This document shows, in pieces, positions 23,632 through 31,393 of a DNA stretch of 39,115 nt. Source of the stretch: Nitrososphaerota archaeon (GTDB lineage Archaea; Thermoproteota; Nitrososphaeria; Nitrososphaerales; Nitrosopumilaceae); NCBI GenBank assembly GCA_021325615.1, contig JAJPGU010000020.1, forward strand, positions 1 through 39,115, in the 5' to 3' direction. The notes below the pieces were generated by a model. It was not told where the DNA came from, did not search any database, and worked only from the letters and a program-made list of their open reading frames with translations. Position numbers and translations under genes: made by a program. The stretch's first letter is position 1. Every line of letters starts with the position of its first letter.

Positions 23632-24428
23632 TTCGAAATCACCGTGCACTTTTCGTTAGCGATGGCAGATGATATGGGGTTTTCTCTTTGGCCACTCGCC
23701 ACTATTGCCTGTTTCACGCCCATTTCGATTGCCTCTGTTGCAGCAAGTATCTTCTTTTCCATGCCAAATCCTATCTTGGGAATGATAGCCTTGGCTTCGG
23801 CAAGGGAGAGTTTTGTGACCAACTTTTCATCCATCAAAAGACCATCAACATTGGTTAGGAACAAAATCTTGTCAGAGCCCATCTTGCCTGCTACATATGC
23901 GGCAGCCCTATCGCCATCGACATTGAGGAAATCTGATTCTTCGCTTATCGCAATGGGTGAAATTACCGGAACATAGCCATTGTCTAAAATTATCTTTACC
24001 AAGCCTGAATTAACATCCTGTATTTTTCCTGTGTATCCACCGTCGATTATCATCTTTCTTCCCTTTTCATTGACTACGATTAGCTTCTTTTTTCGCTCGG
24101 CTTGTATTATCCTGCCATCAACTCCTGAAAGTCCAACTGCATTGATTCCATTTTTTTGCAACAAGCTTACAATCATCTTGTTTATCTTACCTGACATAAC
24201 CATTGTGAAAATCTCTGCGGTCTCCTTGTCGGTAAACCTGCTTTTGATGCCGCCGGGAGAAACTATGAATTTTTGCTCCTTTCCCAAAGCCTCCGAGATT
24301 TTCGTAACCTCTTTTCCTCCGCCGTGAACCAGTATTACCTGTTCATGTTCTGCAACCTTCTTCAGGTCAGATATTGTGGAGGGATGTAGACCGTCTACTA
24401 CACTTCCTCCTATCTTAATTGTAATCAT
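23628..24428 (-). CDS. lysZ: LysW-aminoadipate/glutamate kinase (LysZ/ArgB family)
   Basis: Phosphorylates the free side-chain carboxyl of LysW-bound aminoadipate or glutamate. The 266-residue amino-acid kinase has IKIGGSVV, LVHGGGKEV, FLNVDGDRAAAYVA and FLTNVDGLLMD, all typical of N-acetylglutamate kinases and LysZ. The GGIKSRFTDKET segment lies where ArgB binds the acyl group and is changed in LysZ. The gene lies 4 bases after lysY, and its TGA overlaps the lysJ ATG. No separate ArgB is seen in the window, so dual use is inferred. Confidence 0.93.
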   Translation of the reverse strand: MITIKIGGSVVDGLHPSTISDLKKVAEHEQVILVHGGGKEVTKISEALGKEQKFIVSPGGIKSRFTDKETAEIFTMVMSGKINKMIVSLLQKNGINAVGLSGVDGRIIQAERKKKLIVVNEKGRKMIIDGGYTGKIQDVNSGLVKIILDNGYVPVISPIAISEESDFLNVDGDRAAAYVAGKMGSDKILFLTNVDGLLMDEKLVTKLSLAEAKAIIPKIGFGMEKKILAATEAIEMGVKQAIVASGQRENPISSAIANEKCTVISK

Positions 24429-24432
24429 CTTA

Positions 24433-25485
24433 TCACACAGGAGTTAGCGGAGAATATGTGAGACCTTCCCTCTCATCAAATCCTGCCATCACATTCATGT
24501 TCTGGATGGCAGAGCCTGCAGCTCCTTTCATCAGGTTGTCCGAGGCTGATAGGACAACCAATCTGTTGTTATCCTCGTCGATGTCAAACCCAACATCACA
24601 GAAATTGGAACCTACCACAAACTTTGGATCTGGAAACTTGTAAAAGCCCTTTTTATCACGGATTAGTCTGATAAACTTCTCATTCTGGTATTGCTCACGG
24701 TACATCTTCCATAGGTCCATCTCACTTACCTGCTGGTTGAGAAACGTGTGGTTGGTACAGAGGATGCCCCTTACAATGTCGACAGCATGAGGACTCATCG
24801 AAACCTTGATCTTTTTTCCCGCGGCCTGGCTAAGCTCCTGCTCAATTTCTCCAGTATGTCGATGTTTTGCTGGCTTGTATGGCCTTATCACGCCAGACCT
24901 CATTGCGTGGTGGGTGCCAGCCTCAGAACCTGCTCCGGCGCCTGATGATCCTATCTTGGAATCCACTATGATATGGTCAGTGTCAATGATGCCTTTTTTT
25001 ACAAGTGGATATAATGCCAGAATAGAGGTTACCGCCATGCATCCCGGGCATGAGACAAGCTGGGATTTCTTGATTTCCTCCCTGTGAAGCTCAGGTACGC
25101 CGAACACAGACTTTGGTAGGTAATCTGGATGCGTATGTTTCCAACCATACCACTTGTCATAATCCTGTGCATTGTGCAACCTGTAGTCTGCACTCAAATC
25201 TATGATCTTCATCCCGCGGTCGTACAGCTCCTTGACTATCTCAACCGCAGTTCCGTGGGGAACCGAGGTGAACACCAAGTCGCATTTGTCCGACAACTTG
25301 TCGTAATTTAGCTCAGAAAATGTCAGGTCGGTGAATCCCTTTAGGCTTGGTTGTACCCTTGAGATGTATTCCCCTACATACTGTCTTGAGGTAACCATGG
25401 AAATTTCGACCTTTGGGTGACTTACAAGCAGCCTGAGAATTTCTCCGCCTACGTAGCCAGATGCTCCTATAACTCCTATCCTCAT
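24433..25485 (-). CDS. lysY: LysW-aminoadipyl/glutamyl phosphate reductase (LysY/ArgC family)
   Basis: Reduces the acyl-phosphate on LysW to the semialdehyde with NADPH. The 350-residue protein has the Rossmann start MRIGVIGASGYVGGEILRLL, the catalytic cysteine motif SCPGCMAVTS (C149), KIGSSGAGAGSEAG, and the C-terminal VGSNFCDVGFD. First gene of the lysY-lysZ-lysJ-lrp segment with its own promoter and a CTAGGAG ribosome-binding site 7 bases before ATG 25485. Confidence 0.94.
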   Translation of the reverse strand: MRIGVIGASGYVGGEILRLLVSHPKVEISMVTSRQYVGEYISRVQPSLKGFTDLTFSELNYDKLSDKCDLVFTSVPHGTAVEIVKELYDRGMKIIDLSADYRLHNAQDYDKWYGWKHTHPDYLPKSVFGVPELHREEIKKSQLVSCPGCMAVTSILALYPLVKKGIIDTDHIIVDSKIGSSGAGAGSEAGTHHAMRSGVIRPYKPAKHRHTGEIEQELSQAAGKKIKVSMSPHAVDIVRGILCTNHTFLNQQVSEMDLWKMYREQYQNEKFIRLIRDKKGFYKFPDPKFVVGSNFCDVGFDIDEDNNRLVVLSASDNLMKGAAGSAIQNMNVMAGFDEREGLTYSPLTPV

Positions 25486-25492
25486 TGATAAT

Positions 25493-25520
25493 CTCCTAGC
25501 ATAACACGGTATAATTTAAA
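25493..25520 (-). promoter_or_regulatory. internal promoter and ribosome-binding site of lysY
   Basis: TTTAAATTAT (minus, 25520-25511) is TATA-like, about 31 bases from the ATG. CTAGGAG (25499-25493) precedes it by 7 bases. It lies in the 57-base gap after argX and would allow lysYZJ to be expressed apart from argG-lysW-argX. Confidence 0.55.
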
Positions 25521-25542
25521 CTCTAAAATCAGGAATTCCAAT

Positions 25543-26400
25543 TTATTTCAGAGCAGTTCTGACCGCGTATTCGATCATTTCTTTTGGGATGTTTCTTTTA
25601 GCAACCTTTGCAAGTCCTTTGAATTCTACCGTATTGTTTACCTCGTGCACTACAAAGCCTCGCTTGTCATCTTCCATTATGTCAATTCCAAGAATTCCTC
25701 CCCCTACCGCCTTTGAGGCTTTCATGCAGATGTCTTCCAAGTCCTTTGTTATCTCGCAGGGCACGGGCTCTCCACCTAGTGCGATATTCGTCTTAAATCC
25801 GCCTGAGGAAGTCCTATACATGGCTGCAACTACTTGGTCTCCGACGGCTATCGCACGAATGTCGCGAGGAGGCCTCTTAACGGCCTCTTGCAGGTAGTAA
25901 ATCCTGTCGAGTGGGCCGTCTGTTAGTTCTCTAACCTCTATGATTGCGTCAGCAGTGTCTTTGTCTTTTAGGAGTATTACGCCTCTCCCCCAGCTTCCTA
26001 TGATGGGCTTTATGACTAGTGGGTATCCTTCCCTTTCTAGCGTTTCAGCGGCTGATTCGGATGAAAAGGAAAAGAAGGTCTTAGGAGTTGGGACGCCATG
26101 TTTCTTCAGAAGTAACGAAGTGAGCAACTTGTTTCCACAGTTGTTTGCAACCTCGAACCTGTTAAAAACCGGAATGTCAAGAAATTCGAGGCAAGCCGTA
26201 ATGTGCAAGCCCCTGAAGTAGCTTACACACCTTTCAAGGACGACATCACCAAAGTCAAAATCACTCCTCTTGTTCTCGGTGCTTATGTTGGTTATTTTGG
26301 CGTCCACCATTTTCGTATCATGTCCAAGCTCGATTGCCTTTTCCTCGAGCATTTTCTCCTCTAGTCTTACTCTATCGAACATGATGCGAATCTTGGGCAT
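25543..26400 (-). CDS. argX: ArgX: LysW-glutamate ligase (ATP-grasp)
   Basis: 285-residue paralogue of the LysX at 19726, with the same ATP-grasp motifs (IKPIIGSWGRGVILL, PRDIRAIAVGDQVVAAMYR, VVHEVNNTVEFKG). Its C-terminal specificity region reads EFKGLAKVAKRNIP, lacking the N..TGVD pattern of LysX, and it sits between a carrier gene and argG, so glutamate as substrate for arginine synthesis is inferred. ATG 26400 follows the lysW TAA directly. Whether one of the two ligases accepts both amino acids cannot be decided from sequence. Confidence 0.86.
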   Translation of the reverse strand: MPKIRIMFDRVRLEEKMLEEKAIELGHDTKMVDAKITNISTENKRSDFDFGDVVLERCVSYFRGLHITACLEFLDIPVFNRFEVANNCGNKLLTSLLLKKHGVPTPKTFFSFSSESAAETLEREGYPLVIKPIIGSWGRGVILLKDKDTADAIIEVRELTDGPLDRIYYLQEAVKRPPRDIRAIAVGDQVVAAMYRTSSGGFKTNIALGGEPVPCEITKDLEDICMKASKAVGGGILGIDIMEDDKRGFVVHEVNNTVEFKGLAKVAKRNIPKEMIEYAVRTALK

Positions 26401-26568
26401 TTACTCTCCCCAATCTTCGCCTACTTTTTCCGCATGTTTTAATTCGTACGCGGCGCCATTCTTTGAAGCAATCTCAAAATCCGCCCCACAGTCAGGACAG
26501 GATACGATTTCTCCAACACTGGCGTCGTCTGGAATTTTCAATGTTGCATCACATTCTGGGCAATTCAT
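26401..26568 (-). CDS. lysW: LysW amino-group carrier protein (canonical EDWGE end)
   Basis: 55 residues with zinc-ribbon cysteines 3, 6, 24 and 27 (MNCPECD, SCPDCGADFE), an acidic middle, and the canonical C-terminus VGEDWGE, where the last Glu receives glutamate or aminoadipate. ATG 26568 gives a start aligned with the carrier at 20571; a GTG at 26583 overlapping the argG stop (GTGA) is in frame and would add KNQR-type residues. It is placed between argG and argX, so it likely serves the arginine branch mainly. Confidence 0.93.
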   Translation of the reverse strand: MNCPECDATLKIPDDASVGEIVSCPDCGADFEIASKNGAAYELKHAEKVGEDWGE

Positions 26569-26579
26569 TCTTTGATTTT

Positions 26580-27764
26580 TCACCTCTTTAGTAATTTATT
26601 AGCTTCTGTTGATTGAAGCCCCCATAATTCTACGAACCCCTTTGCAAGGGTTTGATCAAAGGTGGAACCCGATCCGTAGGTTGCCAAATCATGGCTGTAA
26701 AGAGAATAATCCGATTTCCTTCCAACGACTCGTAGACTTCCTTTGAACATTTTCAGTTTTACAGTTCCGCTAACTCTCTTCTGCGACGCATTGATAAACA
26801 TATCTAAATCAGTTTTGAGGGGATCTTGCCAAAGACCGGAATATGCAAGCCATGCCCATTCCGAGTCGACCATCGTCTTGAACTTCAGTTCATGTTTCGT
26901 AAGAACCATTTTTTCAAGATCGGTGTGTGCCTCGATAAGGCAGAGTGCGGCTGGAGTCTCGTACACCTCGCGGGATTTTATCCCGACTACCCTGTCTTCT
27001 ATATGATCGACAATACCGACGCCGGCTGCGCCAGCCTTTTTGTTGATATGCTCGATTAACTGAACAGTGCCAAGGTTCCTGCCATCTACTGCTACGGGGA
27101 TTCCTTGCTCGAACTTTATTTCCAGGTATTGGGGCTTGTCGGGAAGATTCTTGGTCTTGACCCAGATGAATGCATCCTCGGGAGGTTCCGAATAGGCGTC
27201 CTCCAGCTCCCCTCCTTCTATTGCTCTGCCCCAGAGATTCTGGTCAATGCTGAACCTTTTTGCGGCAGTATCGATTTGTATGCCGTGTCTCTGGGCGAAC
27301 TTTAGCTCAACGTCCCGTGTGAGGTTGAGATCCCGGATTGGGGCAACTATTGGAAGGCTGGAGCCCGATCGCATGGTAACGTCGAATCGTACCTGGTCGT
27401 TTCCTTTGCCAGTACATCCATGTGCGAGTGCCTTTGCATTCTCTTTTTTGGCAATCTCTACCACCTTTTGAGCGATAAGGGGGCGTGCAAGGGCCGTCGC
27501 AAGACAGTATTTCTTCTGGTACAGGGCGTTTGCCTTTATTGATGGGATGATGAAGTCTTGTGCGAATTCTTTCCTTGCGTCTATGTTGTAATGCCGGATG
27601 ACGCCGAGTTTCTTTGCCTTGGCTGAAATTTTTTTCAGATCATCACCCTGTCCCACATCGACCGTTACAGTAACAACGTCCAAGTGATGCTTTTCTTGGA
27701 GATACTTGACTACGACGGAGGTGTCAAGCCCTCCGGAGAAAGCAAGAATCGCCTTTCCTTTCAT
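26580..27764 (-). CDS. argG: argininosuccinate synthase
   Basis: Joins citrulline and aspartate with ATP. The 394-residue protein begins with the N-type ATP pyrophosphatase loop AFSGGLDTS (8-16) and carries family segments YCLATALARPLIA, AHGCTGKGNDQVRF and YDPLKTDLD-like LWQDPLKTDLD. Length and ends are complete. It heads the operon argG-lysW-argX, linking the last arginine steps with the carrier system. Argininosuccinate lyase is not in the window. A TATA-like GATAAATG region (about 27803-27791, minus) precedes ATG 27764. Confidence 0.97.
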   Translation of the reverse strand: MKGKAILAFSGGLDTSVVVKYLQEKHHLDVVTVTVDVGQGDDLKKISAKAKKLGVIRHYNIDARKEFAQDFIIPSIKANALYQKKYCLATALARPLIAQKVVEIAKKENAKALAHGCTGKGNDQVRFDVTMRSGSSLPIVAPIRDLNLTRDVELKFAQRHGIQIDTAAKRFSIDQNLWGRAIEGGELEDAYSEPPEDAFIWVKTKNLPDKPQYLEIKFEQGIPVAVDGRNLGTVQLIEHINKKAGAAGVGIVDHIEDRVVGIKSREVYETPAALCLIEAHTDLEKMVLTKHELKFKTMVDSEWAWLAYSGLWQDPLKTDLDMFINASQKRVSGTVKLKMFKGSLRVVGRKSDYSLYSHDLATYGSGSTFDQTLAKGFVELWGLQSTEANKLLKR

Positions 27765-27969
27765 TGAGGTTTTCTGTGTTCAGATTTTCGCATTTATCTT
27801 TTATGATCAGAACTCGTTTCGTTTTGTTTTGGCAAGATGAAATCTAATTTCGAATTCAAATCGTTAAGTTAGTCTAAGCTAAAATTCGATCAATATTTAA
27901 CCGCAGTATTATAACGCTGTTATATGAATTTCGTCGCCTTTTCGGATATCTACGGTATGTTCTATATTT
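27765..27969. promoter_or_regulatory. divergent regulatory region between argG and the ABC transporter
   Basis: About 205 bases, the longest gap in the window. It carries the argG TATA-like element (27791-27803, minus), plus-strand TATA-like elements TTATATGAA (about 27920) and TATATTTT (27963-27970), and an inverted repeat TCGAATT (27851-27857) / AATTCGA (27884-27890) enclosing TTAG..CTAA (27870-27883). The repeat is centred between the two genes, as expected for an operator. Confidence 0.45.
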
Positions 27970-28767
27970 TTGGATCAAGTGGAGCGTGAACCTTTGACCA
28001 AACTCCAGGCAAAAAACATTGTAAAGCGCTTTGATCACAACGGCACCTCCGTAGTTGCCTTGGACGGGATAAATCTGAACGTTGAGGAGGGTGATTTTGT
28101 ATGCCTGGTAGGACCATCCGGATGTGGCAAATCTACATTTCTAAACATAATAGCTGGATTGGAAAAACCTGATTCTGGTGAGATCCTTCTAAATGGCAAG
28201 GAGATCTCCACGCCGGGCCCTGACAGGACCATGGTATTTCAGGAGGGTGCATTATTCCCGTGGCTCAAGGTGATTGATAACGTTGAATTCGGCCTAAAAA
28301 TTGCTGGGATTCCAAAGGGTGAACGCAGACAGATATCAGAAAGATATCTTGACATGATGCAGCTTACAAAATTCTCACAATCTTATATCTATCAGCTTTC
28401 GACAGGCATGAAACAGAGGGTTGCCATAGCCAGGGCGCTGGCCTTGGATCCTGAAATCCTCCTGATGGATGAGCCGTTTGCGGCCCTAGATTCCCAGACA
28501 AGAGACTTGCTCTTGGTAGAACTACAGTTAATCTGGGAGAGGACAAGAAAAACCATCATCTTTGTTACCCACAATATTGCCGAATCTGTAGTGCTGGGGA
28601 ACCGAGTTGCGATATTCAAGCACAGGCCCTCTAAGATAAAAAAAGAAATACTCATAGATTACCGAAGACCGAGGCTGGCCGAGGACGAGAACCTCTTGAA
28701 ATACCAGCATGAAATCATTCAAGAACTAAAAAGCGAGGTCATCGAACAGAAAAAAACTGGTGATTGA
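27970..28767 (+). CDS. ABC transporter ATP-binding protein (nitrate/sulfonate/taurine import type)
   Basis: 265 residues: Walker A VGPSGCGKST, Q-loop VFQEGALFPW, signature LSTGMKQR (usual LSGGM has T for the first G), Walker B ILLMDEPFAALD and the H-loop FVTHNIAES. The QEGALFPW segment and overall length fit the SsuB/TauB/NrtD group. Substrate cannot be assigned. The frame starts at TTG 27970; TATATTTT at 27963-27970 suggests the in-frame TTG 27994 may be the true leaderless start. The stop overlaps the permease start. Confidence 0.9.
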   Translation: MDQVEREPLTKLQAKNIVKRFDHNGTSVVALDGINLNVEEGDFVCLVGPSGCGKSTFLNIIAGLEKPDSGEILLNGKEISTPGPDRTMVFQEGALFPWLKVIDNVEFGLKIAGIPKGERRQISERYLDMMQLTKFSQSYIYQLSTGMKQRVAIARALALDPEILLMDEPFAALDSQTRDLLLVELQLIWERTRKTIIFVTHNIAESVVLGNRVAIFKHRPSKIKKEILIDYRRPRLAEDENLLKYQHEIIQELKSEVIEQKKTGD

Positions 28768-29531
28768 TTTTGAAGGCCAGAACACTCGCAAACAAGTTGA
28801 TATTTTACGTTGCAATCGTGGCGGTATGGCAACTTGTCTTTTCACTGCATGTTGCTCCTGAGCAGGTGATCCCCTCACCCTATTCGGTAGGGGCTGCATT
28901 GGGTCACGGCATATCCAGCGGCAGCTTGCTGTTTGGGATTGGTACGAGCATGTGGAGACTCGGGGCAGGACTTGCAATTGCAATCGCGGCGGGCATGGTG
29001 CTTGGAATTTTTATTGCCAGATTTGAATTCGTGAACCAGGTGGCAGGCTCATTCTTGCTCGGTTTGCAGTCTATCCCGTCTGTCGCATGGGTTCCAGTGG
29101 CATTTCTATGGTTTGGAAAAACAGACGGCGGAGTAATATTTGTGACAGTGATAGGCGCCTTGTTCGCCGTTGCAATGAATACACATTCCGGAATAAAAAA
29201 TGTGCCTGCATCCCTCATTGATGCAGGCAGAAACATGGGGGCAAGCGGGATCCAGCTCGTTACAAACGTAATAATTCCAGCCTCCTTTCCACATCTTATT
29301 TCGGGGTTCAAGCAGGGGTGGGCATATGCGTGGCGCGGCGTAATATCTGCCGAGGTTATTTTTGCAGTCTTGGGGCTTGGTTCGTTAATGAATATCGGTA
29401 CGAAAAGCAGTGATATTTCGCAGGTGATATCTATTCTCATCGTAATAATGTTTATTGGAATCGCTGTCGACGGTCTTGTATTCAAACGCCTCGAAAGGGC
29501 CGTGAGGATCCGGTGGGGGCCTACCTCCTAA
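28764..29531 (+). CDS. ABC transporter permease (SsuC/TauC-like)
   Basis: 255 residues with about six hydrophobic membrane segments and the cytoplasmic EAA loop (DAGRNMGASGIQLVTNVIIP, about 155-175) that contacts the ATPase. It resembles permeases of nitrate, sulfonate and pyrimidine-precursor importers. TTG 28764 overlaps the ATPase stop; TTG 28770 is equally possible. No periplasmic binding protein gene lies on either side within the window, so the substrate-capturing subunit must be encoded elsewhere or be replaced. Confidence 0.9.
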   Translation: MILKARTLANKLIFYVAIVAVWQLVFSLHVAPEQVIPSPYSVGAALGHGISSGSLLFGIGTSMWRLGAGLAIAIAAGMVLGIFIARFEFVNQVAGSFLLGLQSIPSVAWVPVAFLWFGKTDGGVIFVTVIGALFAVAMNTHSGIKNVPASLIDAGRNMGASGIQLVTNVIIPASFPHLISGFKQGWAYAWRGVISAEVIFAVLGLGSLMNIGTKSSDISQVISILIVIMFIGIAVDGLVFKRLERAVRIRWGPTS

Positions 29532-29546
29532 CGTTTTCTTGTAGCG

Positions 29547-30302
29547 CTATGATATTTTATTCAGGACTTCTAGTGCCCCGTTGAAGTCATTTGGCGAACT
29601 CAGAAGAACATTACCTGCAACTTTGTGCACCTGCCTTAGGAAGCCTACCATGTCGTTGCTGTAGGCTGACCAGTCAAGGCTGAGCATTTCCGCCGATTTC
29701 TTGTTACGCTCCGAGGCCAAAATTACGCAGGGTATGACATCAAAACCCTGGGGCTTGAGCCTGTCGACTATCCTTGTCACTTGGTCTATGGAACTAATCA
29801 CCTGAGTCACAAACCCCTTTGGCTCGGCCTCCACTTTTTTTTGGATCTTGTCGAAATTGGGATTGCTCGATATTGAAAGGTAAAAGTCAATTTTTTCGCC
29901 AAACCCCTGCTCGTTGAATTGTTTTACCACCTCACTTGGAATTAGCTTGGAATCCTTTGGGCCGGTGGGAGGAGGGTCCCCCTTTACTATCAGAAGTCCG
30001 TTTAGGTTCAGGAGAATAGCGTCGCAGACCGCCTGCGTCATGGATGTGTGGTTCCTGTCCCTTACCCTTATGCTTGCGGAAATCCTAGTAGAGTTGTTAT
30101 AATTCCTCACAAAAAAACCGGCCGTTATCGGAGATATTCTGGGGATTCCAAGGACGGAATCTGTCATATGTATCCCATCGCAGACATTCGCGACGGAGGC
30201 TGATTTCGATTTAAATCTCTCTACAGATTCCTGCAATTCGTCATGAGACAATATCCTGTCCTTGATAACCTTGGGGGGGTTCAACTCGTAAATTATTGTC
30301 AT
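29547..30302 (-). CDS. methylenetetrahydrofolate reductase-like protein (MetF family, short)
   Basis: 251 residues; bacterial MetF is about 290. The N-terminal YELNPPK corresponds to the E.FPP motif holding the catalytic Glu, and LLIVKGDPPPTGP matches the LRGDPP substrate loop. It would make methyl-tetrahydropterin for methionine synthesis. It is divergent from the methionine synthase genes with a 92-base shared promoter region, which supports the role. The pterin and electron donor used by this archaeal form are not visible from sequence. GGTTATAATC (minus, 30333-30324) is 26 bases from ATG 30302. Confidence 0.78.
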   Translation of the reverse strand: MTIIYELNPPKVIKDRILSHDELQESVERFKSKSASVANVCDGIHMTDSVLGIPRISPITAGFFVRNYNNSTRISASIRVRDRNHTSMTQAVCDAILLNLNGLLIVKGDPPPTGPKDSKLIPSEVVKQFNEQGFGEKIDFYLSISSNPNFDKIQKKVEAEPKGFVTQVISSIDQVTRIVDRLKPQGFDVIPCVILASERNKKSAEMLSLDWSAYSNDMVGFLRQVHKVAGNVLLSSPNDFNGALEVLNKIS

Positions 30303-30323
30303 AAGGGATTGTCACGGCTACTT

Positions 30324-30394
30324 GATTATAACCTTTGAAGCCAATTAACGAGTCGCAAACCAAAAGAAAATTAATACATTGATACAAACAGGAG
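30324..30394. promoter_or_regulatory. divergent promoters of metF-like and split metH genes
   Basis: Minus strand TATA GGTTATAATC (30333-30324). Plus strand AAAATTAATAC (30367-30377) is about 27 bases before TTG 30401. An AGGAG (30390-30394) precedes that TTG by 6 bases and favours it over TTG 30395. Confidence 0.6.
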
Positions 30395-30400
30395 TTGCTG

Positions 30401-31357
30401 TTGACAGTAAAAACTCCAATCGATGAATTATTGAGACAAAAGGTATTGCTATTTGATGGTGCCATGGGCACAGAAATTCAAAAACTAAATCCAAAGCCAG
30501 AGGATTTTCCAGACGGTAAGGACGGCTTCAATGATGGCCTTTCCTTCACCAAGCCTGAATGGATAAAAGGCATCCATAGGAACTATCTCAAGGCTGGCGC
30601 GGACTGCATAGAGACAAACACCTTTGGTTCAAACAAGCTCAAGCTCGAGGAATATGGATATGGGGACGAGACTCTTGAATTTAACAAAAAAATTGCTGAG
30701 CTAGCTGTCGGCGTCGCAAACGAGTTCAAAGACAGGCCTAGGTATGTTATTGGCTCGATGGGGCCTACGGGATTCCTCCCAAGCTCCAACGATCCATCCC
30801 TTGGTCAGATCCCGCTTGAACAAATAAGGGAGGCCTTTGAGATTCAGGCAGAAGGGCTGATACTGGGAGGGGTTGATGCCTTGCTCATCGAGACAAGCCA
30901 GGACATTCTAGAGGTAAAGCTCGCAATAGAGGGATGCCACAACGCGATGAACAAGACTGGAAAAAAAATCCCGATCATTGCAAACGTCACTCTTGACAAG
31001 TACGGGAAGATGTTGCTTGGGACAAACGTCCAAGCAGCATATACCACTGTTGCAGAAATGGGGGTGACTGCATTTGGGCTAAACTGTTCCACAGGACCTG
31101 TAGAAATGAGCCCAAGCGTTCAATGGCTGGATGAGCAGGACGACCTTCCTCTCCTTGTAGTCCCAAACGCGGGGATGCCAGAGAACCAGGGGGGCAGGGC
31201 TGTTTACAAGATGAATCCAGAAGAGATGGCAAGAGTGATGGGGGAGTTCCTCTCACAATACAAAAAGGTGAGGATAATAGGTGGCTGCTGCGGCACTAAC
31301 GCTGAACATATAGCACTATTACGAAAAATTATCGATGAAAAGGAAACCGGAAAATAG
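30401..31357 (+). CDS. methionine synthase, homocysteine-binding module (split MetH, N-terminal part)
   Basis: 318 residues forming one homocysteine S-methyltransferase barrel: LLFDGAMGTEIQKL, DCIETNTFGSN, IGSMGPTG, and the zinc-binding cysteines in GLNCSTGP and GGCCGTN. In E. coli MetH this module is the first third of a 1,227-residue chain; here it is a gene of its own, followed after 36 bases by the remaining modules. Together they would transfer methyl groups from methyl-tetrahydropterin via cobalamin to homocysteine. A stand-alone S-methylmethionine-dependent enzyme is the alternative but is less likely given the neighbour. Confidence 0.88.
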   Translation: MTVKTPIDELLRQKVLLFDGAMGTEIQKLNPKPEDFPDGKDGFNDGLSFTKPEWIKGIHRNYLKAGADCIETNTFGSNKLKLEEYGYGDETLEFNKKIAELAVGVANEFKDRPRYVIGSMGPTGFLPSSNDPSLGQIPLEQIREAFEIQAEGLILGGVDALLIETSQDILEVKLAIEGCHNAMNKTGKKIPIIANVTLDKYGKMLLGTNVQAAYTTVAEMGVTAFGLNCSTGPVEMSPSVQWLDEQDDLPLLVVPNAGMPENQGGRAVYKMNPEEMARVMGEFLSQYKKVRIIGGCCGTNAEHIALLRKIIDEKETGK

Positions 31358-31393
31358 GCGCTAGGTATTTAGAAAAAGCACTTGGATGGTAAT

